Assembly (NCBI RefSeq): GCF_002021565.1
Contig: NZ_MSZX01000011.1
Coordinates: forward strand, 27 to 64,026
DNA: 64,000 nucleotides
Reading direction: 5' to 3'
Source of the DNA: Paenibacillus selenitireducens
GTDB lineage: Bacteria; Bacillota; Bacilli; Paenibacillales; Paenibacillaceae
In this document: one piece after another, positions 1 to 6,573 of the stretch
Numbering within the stretch: position 1 is the stretch's first letter
How the letters are laid out: each line of letters starts with the position of its first letter
Notes under the pieces: model-generated
Seen by the model: the letters and a program-made list of their open reading frames with translations, nothing else
What the model was told of the DNA's origin: nothing
Databases searched by the model: none
Made by a program: the position numbers and the translations under genes

Positions 1-119
1 TACCAACAACCATTCAAATGGCAGCCATCGTCGTATCTACCGTACCGATTCTGATTGTCTATCCGTTCTTGCAAAAACATTTCGCCCAAGGCGTTATGCT
101 TGGTTCTGTTAAAGGCTAA
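1..119 (+). CDS. Carbohydrate ABC transporter permease, C-terminal end (partial)
   Basis: The window opens inside this gene. Reading from base 3 gives 38 residues and a TAA at 117-119. The tail YPFLQKHFAQGVMLGSVKG is the typical end of CUT1 inner-membrane permeases of the MalG/LplC type, which carry oligosaccharide across the membrane with a binding lipoprotein and a partner permease. The next gene downstream is such a lipoprotein, so the two form one operon. Substrate cannot be told from this piece. Confidence 0.8.
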   Translation, partial: PTTIQMAAIVVSTVPILIVYPFLQKHFAQGVMLGSVKG

Positions 120-222
120 GCAGACGTGTTCAATCCAGATTCAGGATATGGAACGGTGTTCGCCATGATATCGTTCTTGTCTATATTTCAAAAAATCTAC
201 ATAGACAAAGGGGAAGTTGAAC

Positions 223-1746
223 ATGAGTAAGAAACGATTCAAGACGATGGCGGGTATCCTTGCCGTTGTGTTACTCGCAGGTTCGGTGATGGGGTGTACA
301 GGTAAAAAGGAAGAAACGGCATCAAAAGAAGGAACAACAACGACAACTACACCGGAGAAAAAGCAAAAAATCAGCATGATGTACCCGCTGTACAATAATC
401 CTCCGAAGAAAACGGAAGTATGGAAAGCGATGGAGGAAAAACTGAATATTGAATATGAACCGATGGCCATACCTTCAGCTCAATACAATGATAAACTGCT
501 AGCATCGATTGCGGCCAACGATTTGGCTGACATTACCCATTACACGGGATTTCCCGACCCTAAGTTCACGATGTATGCCAAGCAAGGAGCTTTTCTGCAA
601 TTAGACGAACTCATTAAAGATACGAAATATATCAAAGATATACCGCAAGAAATGTGGGACTATATCAAAATTAATGGGAAGATATATGGCATTCCGCGTC
701 CAGGATACCCAGCCCGAGCCGTTCTTGTGCGTAAGGACTGGTTGGACAACCTAGGCTTGTCCATCCCTAAAACGTTGGACGAATTTTACGATGTAGCCGT
801 GAAGTTTGCCAAAGAAGATCCCGATCAAAATGGAAAAGACGATACGGTGGGCATGCTCTTAGATCAAACCATTGGCTGGAATCTTGATCCGATCTATATG
901 GCTTTCGATACCGGAAATGGTTGGAGAAAAATGGAAGATAATACCTTGATGAACGCAGTGATTACCCCTCAGCGGAAAGAGGCGCTTACATGGTTGAATA
1001 AATTGTATAAGGCTGGCGGTATCGATCAAAATTTCACGATTATGAAAGGTAATCAAACGTGGGAAAAGCTTGAAAGCGGTAAAGCGGGACTGTTTTTTGC
1101 TGGGCATACGAATGATTATAATCGTTTTGTCGCCAGCTTAAAAAAAGTGGATCCGAAAGCCGAATTAATTATGATTAGACCCCCTGTTGGACCAACCGGC
1201 GCAACCGGTTATCCGGGCGGTACTGGATTCTTCGGACAGTTCGTCCTTCCGAGTCAGATCGATAAGGATAAGGCGAAAAAAGCAATTGAATTGCTGGATT
1301 GGGAAATGAGCCCAGAAGGCAATGATCTCAAGAAGATGGGTATCGAAGGCGTTCATCATACTAAAAATGCTGACGGTACAATTACCATGATTGGCGATAA
1401 GTATAGTGAAGAAGGTATCACCAATCTGATATGGCAAATTCCTAACGAACCGATGGGTGAAATTTCATTGAACTCACCGGCTGAGATTGTAGAAGCGCAG
1501 CGGCAAAATATGACGGGTCTTAAAGAACTGGATGTGGTAAGCCCTGCGGTTACCTATATTCCTTCCGACGCCGTCTCAGAGAAATTGGGTGAACTTGATA
1601 AAATTCAAAGAGAAATAGCGGTTAAACTCATAATCGGCACAGAGCCGATTGAAGCATTTGATAAGTTCGTTGAAGAATGGAAAGCCAAAGGCGGGGCCGA
1701 ACTGACAAAAGAAGTAAACGAATGGTATAAGAATCAAAATAAATAA
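223..1746 (+). CDS. Extracellular sugar-binding lipoprotein (LplA-like)
   Basis: A 507-residue substrate-binding protein of a CUT1 ABC transporter. It has a basic N-terminus, a hydrophobic stretch and a lipobox ending in VMGC near residue 25, then a Thr-rich linker, so it should be lipid-anchored outside the membrane. The body and the C-terminal helix ending KEVNEWYKNQNK fit the LplA-type family of Paenibacillus. A TTG six bases upstream (217) is in frame, but the purine-rich AAAGGGG at 207-213 is correctly spaced only for the ATG at 223. It follows a permease tail by about 100 bases, consistent with an operon. Substrate is unknown; LplA-type proteins are usually linked to complex plant or aminoglycan oligosaccharides. 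Confidence 0.88.
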   Translation: MSKKRFKTMAGILAVVLLAGSVMGCTGKKEETASKEGTTTTTTPEKKQKISMMYPLYNNPPKKTEVWKAMEEKLNIEYEPMAIPSAQYNDKLLASIAANDLADITHYTGFPDPKFTMYAKQGAFLQLDELIKDTKYIKDIPQEMWDYIKINGKIYGIPRPGYPARAVLVRKDWLDNLGLSIPKTLDEFYDVAVKFAKEDPDQNGKDDTVGMLLDQTIGWNLDPIYMAFDTGNGWRKMEDNTLMNAVITPQRKEALTWLNKLYKAGGIDQNFTIMKGNQTWEKLESGKAGLFFAGHTNDYNRFVASLKKVDPKAELIMIRPPVGPTGATGYPGGTGFFGQFVLPSQIDKDKAKKAIELLDWEMSPEGNDLKKMGIEGVHHTKNADGTITMIGDKYSEEGITNLIWQIPNEPMGEISLNSPAEIVEAQRQNMTGLKELDVVSPAVTYIPSDAVSEKLGELDKIQREIAVKLIIGTEPIEAFDKFVEEWKAKGGAELTKEVNEWYKNQNK

Positions 1747-1768
1747 ATCATATGTATTTATATATCCC

Positions 1769-1801
1769 AAAACCCTAAAAGCGAAGTGCTTCTAGGGTTT
1801 A
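1769..1801. terminator. Bidirectional intrinsic terminator
   Basis: An inverted repeat with arms AAACCCTAAAAGC and GCTTCTAGGGTTT around GAAGT sits between two convergent genes. On the minus strand the hairpin is followed by a run of T, and on the plus strand the arm itself ends in TTT, so it can serve both. Confidence 0.65.
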
Positions 1802-2019
1802 GGATCATCGTCAACAAGATCAATAATATCCCGAATATCTTGGATATTTAGAGCCTCTGCAATTCTCACAATATGACTGAAATTAATATTCTCCCGCTTG
1901 CCGTTGGATAATTCACTTAATGCAGCATGCCTTACATCGGATAATCTGGATAACTCCCGCAAGGAAATTTGATGTTGTTTCGTGAGCTCAGATATTTTAA
2001 CGACTACTTTTTTGGACAT
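1792..2019 (-). CDS. XRE-family HTH regulator (small)
   Basis: A 75-residue protein that is almost only a Cro/C1-type helix-turn-helix: ISLRELSRLSDVRHAALSEL forms the two key helices, followed by NISHIVRIAEAL-like sequence (NINFSHIVRIAEALNI) typical of YozG-like single-domain regulators. The C-terminus is acidic (DLVDDDPKP). It is transcribed away from the small protein at 2133, and the spacer between them holds a palindromic operator, so it probably represses that gene, itself, or both. The stop lies inside the shared terminator hairpin. Confidence 0.85.
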   Translation of the reverse strand: MSKKVVVKISELTKQHQISLRELSRLSDVRHAALSELSNGKRENINFSHIVRIAEALNIQDIRDIIDLVDDDPKP

Positions 2020-2054
2020 CTTCAGTTTACCTTTCGAGCAATTATGCTAAGTTA

Positions 2055-2114
2055 TTGACTATACGCAATAACGTACCATATAATATTTTTATATATGGTA
2101 CGCATATACGTACC
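2055..2114 (+). promoter_or_regulatory. Promoter with palindromic operator
   Basis: TTGACT at 2055-2060 and TATAAT at 2079-2084 are 18 bases apart. The -10 box lies in the left arm of a palindrome GTACCATATA (2073-2082) / TATATGGTAC (2092-2101). A second overlapping palindrome GGTACG (2097-2102) / CGTACC (2109-2114) adds a third half-site. The pattern suggests cooperative repressor binding, most simply by the divergent XRE protein. Confidence 0.65.
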
Positions 2115-2132
2115 AAGAGTGGGGTGGTAGAT

Positions 2133-2402
2133 ATGGAAGATATCTTTACCAAATACGAAGAAGCTGTCCAAGAAGAGAACATTCTCATTCAAAGAATCGG
2201 ACTCTGCAAAGAAATTATTGACTTTATTCTAGAGTATATCTCCAAAAATGCAGTTTCTATTCACATGCATACGGCAGAGGATATTGTTACTGCCATCCAT
2301 AGGATAGGGCAAGATCTAGATACCGAATTACTTCATTTGCAGTTAGAGATGGGATTCCTCGAATGTGAGATTAAAAGTGTAAGGGCACAGGAGTGCCTCT
2401 AG
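2133..2402 (+). CDS. Small hypothetical protein
   Basis: An 89-residue acidic, helix-rich protein (starts MEDIFTKYEEAV) that I do not recognise. The frame is open farther upstream, but that part contains the promoter boxes at 2055-2084, so translation most likely starts at the ATG at 2133, preceded by a G-rich GGGGTGG. Heptad-like leucines suggest a helical bundle or coiled coil. Its position next to a divergent one-domain XRE regulator suggests a small regulated module; function unknown. Confidence 0.6.
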   Translation: MEDIFTKYEEAVQEENILIQRIGLCKEIIDFILEYISKNAVSIHMHTAEDIVTAIHRIGQDLDTELLHLQLEMGFLECEIKSVRAQECL

Positions 2403-2452
2403 AGGGGATTTCCAAGGAGTTCTAAATAAGAGACTGGAATCCGTCAAGGTTG

Positions 2453-2488
2453 AAGCCCACCCCAATAGAGGATGGGCTTATTTTGTTT
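2453..2488 (+). terminator. Intrinsic terminator
   Basis: Arms AAGCCCA (2453-2459) and TGGGCTT (2473-2479) are followed by ATTTTGTTT. It ends the small gene at 2133. The rest of the gap up to 2738 shows only a weak promoter for ferritin. Confidence 0.6.
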
Positions 2489-2657
2489 AAACCTTGTTGG
2501 AACTCTATATAGTAGACTATCAGAAGTATAAAGATTCGATCCAAGCGTTTATTGTTGAAAATACATAAAAATGCTTGCCGCTAAGAATAGAAAGAAGCGG
2601 GACAGTGCAGGATAACAACAATACTGTTGAATCGTGTCGCATGATGCTGTGATGTTG

Positions 2658-2687
2658 TTGTAGAGCTTGAAGCAAAAATGGTACAAT
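2658..2687 (+). promoter_or_regulatory. Possible promoter of the ferritin gene
   Basis: TTGTAG (2658-2663) and TACAAT (2682-2687) are 18 bases apart and about 50 bases upstream of the ferritin start. No Fur- or PerR-like box was recognised nearby. Confidence 0.35.
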
Positions 2688-2738
2688 TAAACAAGCTTAC
2701 CATGTATATAGACTAGCGAATAAGGGAGAGTGATCCGA

Positions 2739-3251
2739 ATGTTAAGTGAGAAGCTGCTCGCGAAGTTGAACGATCAAATGAATTATGAATTTTATTCTTC
2801 TCAGGTGTATTTGGCCATGGCGGCGTATTGTTCGTCAGAGAGCTTTGATGGATTTGCGAATTTTTTCATCATGCAGTCGGAAGAAGAGAAGTTCCATGGA
2901 ATGAAAATATTCCATTTTATAAATGCATTAGGCAAACGCGCTATTGTTAGCGGCATGGAGCATCCTCAGAATGAATACAGTTCCTTGTTGGACGCATTTG
3001 AGCATTCCTTCGAGCATGAGAAAACGGTGACCAAACGAATCTATGAATTGTCGGATATCGCGTGGGATGAGCGGGAGCATGCAACAATTAATTTCCTCAA
3101 GTGGTTTATTGATGAGCAAGTGGAAGAGGAAGCAACCTTCGATAGCATTATTCAGAAGCTGCGCCGCATCGATAATGACAGCAATGCGTTCTATATGCTC
3201 GATTCCGAGTTGGGTAAGCGCACGTTCACGCCACCATCAAGCGAAGCTTAA
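2739..3251 (+). CDS. ftnA: Ferritin (FtnA-type iron storage protein)
   Basis: A 170-residue non-haem ferritin that stores iron as mineral in a 24-subunit cage. Ferroxidase ligands are visible: Glu in NYEFYSS, Glu and His in SEEEKFHGMKIF, Glu in FEHEKTV, and the Gln/Glu pair in DEQVEEEA. Length matches the family. A GTG nine bases upstream is in frame, but AAGGGAGAG at 2722-2730 fits the ATG at 2739. It is monocistronic, with its own terminator just downstream. Confidence 0.93.
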   Translation: MLSEKLLAKLNDQMNYEFYSSQVYLAMAAYCSSESFDGFANFFIMQSEEEKFHGMKIFHFINALGKRAIVSGMEHPQNEYSSLLDAFEHSFEHEKTVTKRIYELSDIAWDEREHATINFLKWFIDEQVEEEATFDSIIQKLRRIDNDSNAFYMLDSELGKRTFTPPSSEA

Positions 3252-3266
3252 GCGTACACGATCAAG

Positions 3267-3302
3267 AAGCTGTTTTCCCGAGGGAAGGCAGCTTTTTTTT
3301 TG
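3267..3302 (+). terminator. Intrinsic terminator of ferritin
   Basis: Arms AAGCTGTTTTCCC and GGGAAGGCAGCTT (with GU pairs) around GAG, followed by eight or more T. Confidence 0.8.
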
Positions 3303-3330
3303 CGAATGGCATCACAGGGGAGGTTACTTC

Positions 3331-3415
3331 ATGTTAATAAGAGAGATCGAGGAAAAAGATAATGAACAAGTAGAGTTCCTTATTCGAACTTGTTTGGTGG
3401 AATTTGGGGCGAATA
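3331..3415 (+). repeat. 85-bp perfect direct repeat, left copy
   Basis: Identical base for base to 5086-5170. The sequences diverge immediately after base 3415 (here a C, there an A). Upstream only the ribosome-site region is similar, not identical. Confidence 0.92.
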
Positions 3416-3432
3416 CGGACGTGAAAGTGTAA
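3331..3432 (+). pseudogene. Broken 5' copy of the GNAT gene found intact at 5086
   Basis: From its ATG, 85 bases (3331-3415) are identical to the start of the acetyltransferase at 5086, with a ribosome site GGGGAGG in front. After base 3415 the frame runs into foreign sequence and stops after 33 residues. It is the separated front end of a gene whose complete copy lies 1.7 kb downstream beyond a toxin-antitoxin cassette. Confidence 0.85.
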
Positions 3433-3440
3433 TCAGTTGA

Positions 3441-3469
3441 TTGCACTTTTTTAATGCGGATAGTATAAT
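3441..3469 (+). promoter_or_regulatory. Promoter of the toxin-antitoxin pair
   Basis: TTGCAC (3441-3446) and TATAAT (3464-3469) with a 17-base spacer, 26 bases before the toxin start. Confidence 0.6.
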
Positions 3470-3494
3470 TTATTTGTGGGGGTGAATGATATAG

Positions 3495-3818
3495 ATGACG
3501 ACGGCGGAATTTCTACGGCAAGCGAAAGCACTCGTTTCTGGTGGACGTACTTATTTTTCCAAGCGTAACGATTATGATACTGTTCAAGCTCTTTTTGATT
3601 TAGGTATTGAAGACAGGAAAGGAGCTTGGAGGGAGATCATGAAGTTAAAGCCAACTGACCTATACAAACCGCCTGAACTTGATCGTAGAGGGTCCGGGGA
3701 ATTGGTCTGGTTCTTTAGGAAAGAACTTAACGGAAAGATCGCATACATAAAATTAACCATAGATCAAAATATGTGTATGTGTATCTCGTTTCATCCAGAA
3801 GGATATACACAAAATTAA
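3495..3818 (+). CDS. MqsR-like toxin of a type II toxin-antitoxin system
   Basis: A 107-residue protein that follows the MqsR plan: an N-terminal helix with LRQAKALVSGG (MqsR of E. coli has a VKKLVNAGQ-like segment), a middle ending LKPTDLYK (compare LSESDFYK), and a C-terminal strand pair KIAYIKLTID and CISFH. MqsR is a RelE-fold mRNA interferase. GGGGGTGA precedes the ATG at a good distance. It has its own promoter and is followed after 85 bases by the likely antitoxin gene. Base composition is AT-richer than the surrounding genes, which suggests transfer. The family call rests on recalled sequence similarity, not on a search. Confidence 0.7.
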   Translation: MTTAEFLRQAKALVSGGRTYFSKRNDYDTVQALFDLGIEDRKGAWREIMKLKPTDLYKPPELDRRGSGELVWFFRKELNGKIAYIKLTIDQNMCMCISFHPEGYTQN

Positions 3819-3903
3819 ATACATAAGGAAGACGGGATTTCTCGGAAGTCTCGTCCCCCACTTTATATAAATAAATTCCGATCCTTAGTAGGAGGAAATA
3901 GTT

Positions 3904-4920
3904 ATGAATATAATGAACTATTGTGAATCTTGTCGTGCAGAGCATACGTATACCATAAAAAAGGAACTTCAGGTATTGAGATTTAGGGGACAGGATATTG
4001 AGTTTGAACGAAGAATAGCTTTTTGTAACAATTGTGGTTCACTAATTGATGTTGAAGAATTGGAAAACGAAACAATGGCTAATGTAGCACGAATTTATTC
4101 CGAAAAGTATGGTATGACATCACTTGAGATCCAGAACGTTAGGCAACAATTTAAAATAGGTGTAAGGCCCTTTGCTAAGTTGTTGAATATTGGGCCTGCG
4201 AGTGTAACTAGATATGAATCCGGAAGTCTACCGCAAGCGAGCCATTTAGAGATTTATAGGCGACTGCAGCAACATCCACATGTTATATTAGAATTCTTCA
4301 ACAGAAATAAAGGTTCACTATCTAGTAGAGAATTAAAAATGGTCGAAACAGCACTTGATGCAGGGACAATAGCTGAAAACTCAATTCAAACAGATGAACA
4401 AATTATTGAATCCATATATAAACCTTATGAAGCAACAGATTTGGCGGGCTATAATGATTTTTCCTTAGAAAAGTTCATTAATATGATTTTATATTTTACG
4501 ACAAATGGTGTTTTGAAGACAAAGCTTATGAAATTATTGTGGTATAGTGATTTTTTGTATTTCAAACGACAAACAATATCGATAACGGGTGCAGCTTATA
4601 TTAAGTATCCTTATGGTCCGGTACTAAAGGATCATGATATAGCTTTAGCTCATTTACAACATATGAATGTGATAGAAGTTGATGAACGTACGAATGACGA
4701 TGGCTGGACTATGATGATGATTAAAGCTTCTGAGCCCTTTGATTCAACCAATTTTACTGAAGATGAATTAGAGACAATGCGGGAAATTGAAGAACATTTT
4801 AAACATTATGGTTCCCGAAAAATTAGTGAATATGCACATAATGAATTGGGATGGTTAAAAACAGAAGAAAAACAACCCATTAGTTATAAATATGCCGAAG
4901 AATTGCGAGAGCTCAATTAA
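3904..4920 (+). CDS. Antitoxin with MqsA-type zinc finger, HTH and DUF4065 (Panacea/SocA) domain
   Basis: A 338-residue three-part protein. Residues 6-50 form a zinc finger with CESC and CNNC pairs. Residues 70-125 form an HTH with FAKLLNIGPASVTRYESG, as in MqsA-type antitoxins. Residues 185-330 match DUF4065, seen in GVLKTKLMKLLWYSDFLYF, GAAYIKYPYGPV and the C-terminal ISYKYAEELREL; this domain occurs in SocA and in PanA antitoxins that neutralise unrelated toxins. AGGAGG lies 8 bases before the ATG. Paired with the MqsR-like toxin upstream, it should bind toxin and operator DNA. Its own terminator follows. Confidence 0.82.
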   Translation: MNIMNYCESCRAEHTYTIKKELQVLRFRGQDIEFERRIAFCNNCGSLIDVEELENETMANVARIYSEKYGMTSLEIQNVRQQFKIGVRPFAKLLNIGPASVTRYESGSLPQASHLEIYRRLQQHPHVILEFFNRNKGSLSSRELKMVETALDAGTIAENSIQTDEQIIESIYKPYEATDLAGYNDFSLEKFINMILYFTTNGVLKTKLMKLLWYSDFLYFKRQTISITGAAYIKYPYGPVLKDHDIALAHLQHMNVIEVDERTNDDGWTMMMIKASEPFDSTNFTEDELETMREIEEHFKHYGSRKISEYAHNELGWLKTEEKQPISYKYAEELRELN

Positions 4921-4934
4921 AAATTTATGGAGAG

Positions 4935-4961
4935 CAGATCACGATAAGTGGTCTGTTTTTT
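4935..4961 (+). terminator. Intrinsic terminator of the toxin-antitoxin operon
   Basis: Arms CAGATCAC (4935-4942) and GTGGTCTG (4948-4955), one GU pair, then six T. Confidence 0.75.
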
Positions 4962-4967
4962 CATAAT

Positions 4968-5080
4968 AGCACGCCTAGCAAGGCACAACTAGACGGTGAA
5001 AGTCCGGTAGAGGTAAGAGCCAATTCACCACGTAACGGTGAACTCGCGGCCATACAATGACAACATCATGAGGGAGGTTT
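4968..5080 (+). ncRNA. Structured RNA piece resembling group II intron domain I (relic)
   Basis: The segment holds GACGGTGAAAGTCCGG, a pattern common in domain I of bacterial group II introns, then a long hairpin in which GAGCCAATTCACC pairs with GGTGAACTC around ACGTAAC. No reverse transcriptase and no domain V follow; the GNAT gene begins right after. It may be the 5' remnant of an intron, or a leader structure for the GNAT gene. Identification is from memory of intron sequences only. Confidence 0.35.
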
Positions 5081-5085
5081 ACCGC

Positions 5086-5170
5086 ATGTTAATAAGAGAG
5101 ATCGAGGAAAAAGATAATGAACAAGTAGAGTTCCTTATTCGAACTTGTTTGGTGGAATTTGGGGCGAATA
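5086..5170 (+). repeat. 85-bp perfect direct repeat, right copy
   Basis: Partner of 3331-3415. The distance between copy starts is 1,755 bases, all of it the toxin-antitoxin cassette and the structured RNA piece. Confidence 0.92.
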
Positions 5171-5556
5171 AGCCAGGGACGGCTTGGGCTGATCCGACAT
5201 TAGGAGATTTTTATAATTTGTATAGAAATGAAGGTTCTAAATATTGGGTTGTTGAGGATAATAAAAAAATAGTAGCTGGTTGTGGTGTTGGACCGATTCA
5301 AGGCTGGCCGCATATTTGTGAATTGCAAAAGATGTATGCCTTAAAAGAAATACGAGGCACAGGATTTTCAAGCGAGTTGCTGCGAATTGCCCTAGATTTT
5401 GCAAAAAAGCATTATGAAAAATGTTATCTTGAAACGCTTAGCAATATGGTCGCAGCCAATAAGTTTTACCTTAAGAATGGGTTCATTCCATTAGACAAGC
5501 CATTAAATGCAACAGAACATTTTGCTTGTGATGTATGGTACATTAAAACGTTATAA
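5086..5556 (+). CDS. GNAT family N-acetyltransferase
   Basis: A 156-residue acetyl-CoA-dependent acetyltransferase. The core is visible as WVVEDNKKIVAGCGV (strands 2-4), LQKMYALKEIRGTGFSSELL (acetyl-CoA pyrophosphate loop, motif A, in the form R-G-T-G-F-S) and AANKFYLKNGFIPL (motif B). The ATG at 5086 is preceded by GAGGGAGG. The first 85 bases are duplicated at 3331, so this gene was split from its old upstream region by the toxin-antitoxin cassette. Substrate is unknown. Confidence 0.88.
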   Translation: MLIREIEEKDNEQVEFLIRTCLVEFGANKPGTAWADPTLGDFYNLYRNEGSKYWVVEDNKKIVAGCGVGPIQGWPHICELQKMYALKEIRGTGFSSELLRIALDFAKKHYEKCYLETLSNMVAANKFYLKNGFIPLDKPLNATEHFACDVWYIKTL

Positions 5557-5587
5557 TGAAATTAGAGATGTATTGGCGGAAAATAGT

Positions 5588-5612
5588 AAAGAGGGGCGAA
5601 CCCCTCTTTTTT
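5588..5612. terminator. Intrinsic terminator between convergent genes
   Basis: Arms AAAGAGGGG and CCCCTCTTT around CGAA, flanked by A and T runs, so it can work in both directions for the GNAT gene and the TetR gene. Confidence 0.8.
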
Positions 5613-5620
5613 GTATTTTA

Positions 5621-6301
5621 TTATGCTTTATTTTCTGTACAGGGTTGACTATGATCCGGCAACAACGAGCCGACAATCAAAGACAACGTTTGCCTGTATG
5701 TTGCATGCGCTGATTGTACGTCTCCTAAGTGTCCTCCCATGTAAAGATGAATGACGCCATGGAGCGAGGCCCAGAATATGCGGATAACTGAAACAGTGTC
5801 ATACTGGCCGGGAATGAGACCTTGCTTCTGAGCATTGCTGATCACCGTCGTTAATTGCAGCATGGCAGTTTCGGTACCATTTAGGCTTTCCTCATCCGGT
5901 TTGAAATCTGCGAAAGCGCCTCCGAACATCAGTTTAAAATAACTAGAGTAACGTTGACTGAATTGCCAAAAGGTTTCGCCTAAATTCAGCAAGCACTGTG
6001 CCGGATCAGAAGCTTGCGGCGTCTCCTCAAATTCGTTAGCGAGAAGCTTACAACCCTCCAGATACAACTGCTGAGCCAAACCCTCTTTATTGACAAACAA
6101 GCTATAAATAATTTTTGTCGAGCAATCCATTTTCTGCGCTACTTTACGCACCGTAACGGCTTCCGGGCCCTCATCTTGCAAGAGTGTTGCCGCAGCATCA
6201 ACAACGAGCTTCCGGAGATTTTCAGTATTTTGCAAGCGAACTTCTTGGTAGGTTTTCAAATTTCGTGAGTTCACATTGGAGGAAATATCTTGGCCGCTCA
6301 T
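5621..6301 (-). CDS. TetR/AcrR family regulator
   Basis: A 226-residue repressor. The N-terminal HTH is clear: ATLLQDEGPEAVTVRKVAQK then STKIIYSLFVNKEGLAQQLY. The C-terminal part, with FKLMFGGAF and WASLHGVIHLYMGGHLG, fits the WHG-type ligand domain. In-frame GTG/ATG codons lie just upstream, but GAAGG on the minus strand is best spaced for the ATG at 6301. It is divergent from the dehydrogenase operon at 6574, and the shared spacer holds two copies of an AACAxTGTT palindrome, so it probably represses that operon. Confidence 0.88.
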   Translation of the reverse strand: MSGQDISSNVNSRNLKTYQEVRLQNTENLRKLVVDAAATLLQDEGPEAVTVRKVAQKMDCSTKIIYSLFVNKEGLAQQLYLEGCKLLANEFEETPQASDPAQCLLNLGETFWQFSQRYSSYFKLMFGGAFADFKPDEESLNGTETAMLQLTTVISNAQKQGLIPGQYDTVSVIRIFWASLHGVIHLYMGGHLGDVQSAHATYRQTLSLIVGSLLPDHSQPCTENKA

Positions 6302-6414
6302 CGTCATCACCTTCGTTGTTTTCGTCAGGAAACAAAGTTTCTGACTCTCTTATAGGAATTTTATTCAGTTGTCCGGCAGTTGTCAAATGTGACGTTGGAT
6401 GTTCAAAGTTCATA

Positions 6415-6443
6415 TTGACTTTCTAGAAAAGCGTGGTTACAAT
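6415..6443 (+). promoter_or_regulatory. Promoter of the dehydrogenase operon
   Basis: TTGACT (6415-6420) and TACAAT (6438-6443) with a 17-base spacer. A TetR-type operator lies just downstream of the expected start site. Confidence 0.6.
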
Positions 6444-6453
6444 GAAATTTATC

Positions 6454-6468
6454 AGAAACACTGTTACC
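6454..6468. promoter_or_regulatory. Operator-like palindrome, copy 1
   Basis: AGAAACACTGTTACC contains the palindrome AACA-C-TGTT. It is the inverse of the site at 6523 with one mismatch in 15 bases, and it covers the region around the transcription start. Confidence 0.55.
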
Positions 6469-6522
6469 AAACAATACGATGATTCTTAATTTCTTGAGGA
6501 TTTCGGATTCTTCTAAGCACAT

Positions 6523-6537
6523 GGCAACAGTGTTTCT
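6523..6537. promoter_or_regulatory. Operator-like palindrome, copy 2
   Basis: GGCAACAGTGTTTCT lies in inverted orientation to copy 1, 69 bases away start to start. Two sites could allow repressor looping or separate control of the divergent TetR gene. Confidence 0.5.
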
Positions 6538-6573
6538 ATAACAAAACACAGTACCTAAAAGGAGAGTATCATT

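Noticed and set aside
4968-5080. Complete mobile group II intron
   Set aside because: No reverse transcriptase, no domain V or VI and too short; kept only as a possible relic.
3331-5085. Insertion sequence or integron-type element
   Set aside because: No transposase or integrase, no terminal inverted repeats and a repeat far too long for a target-site duplication.
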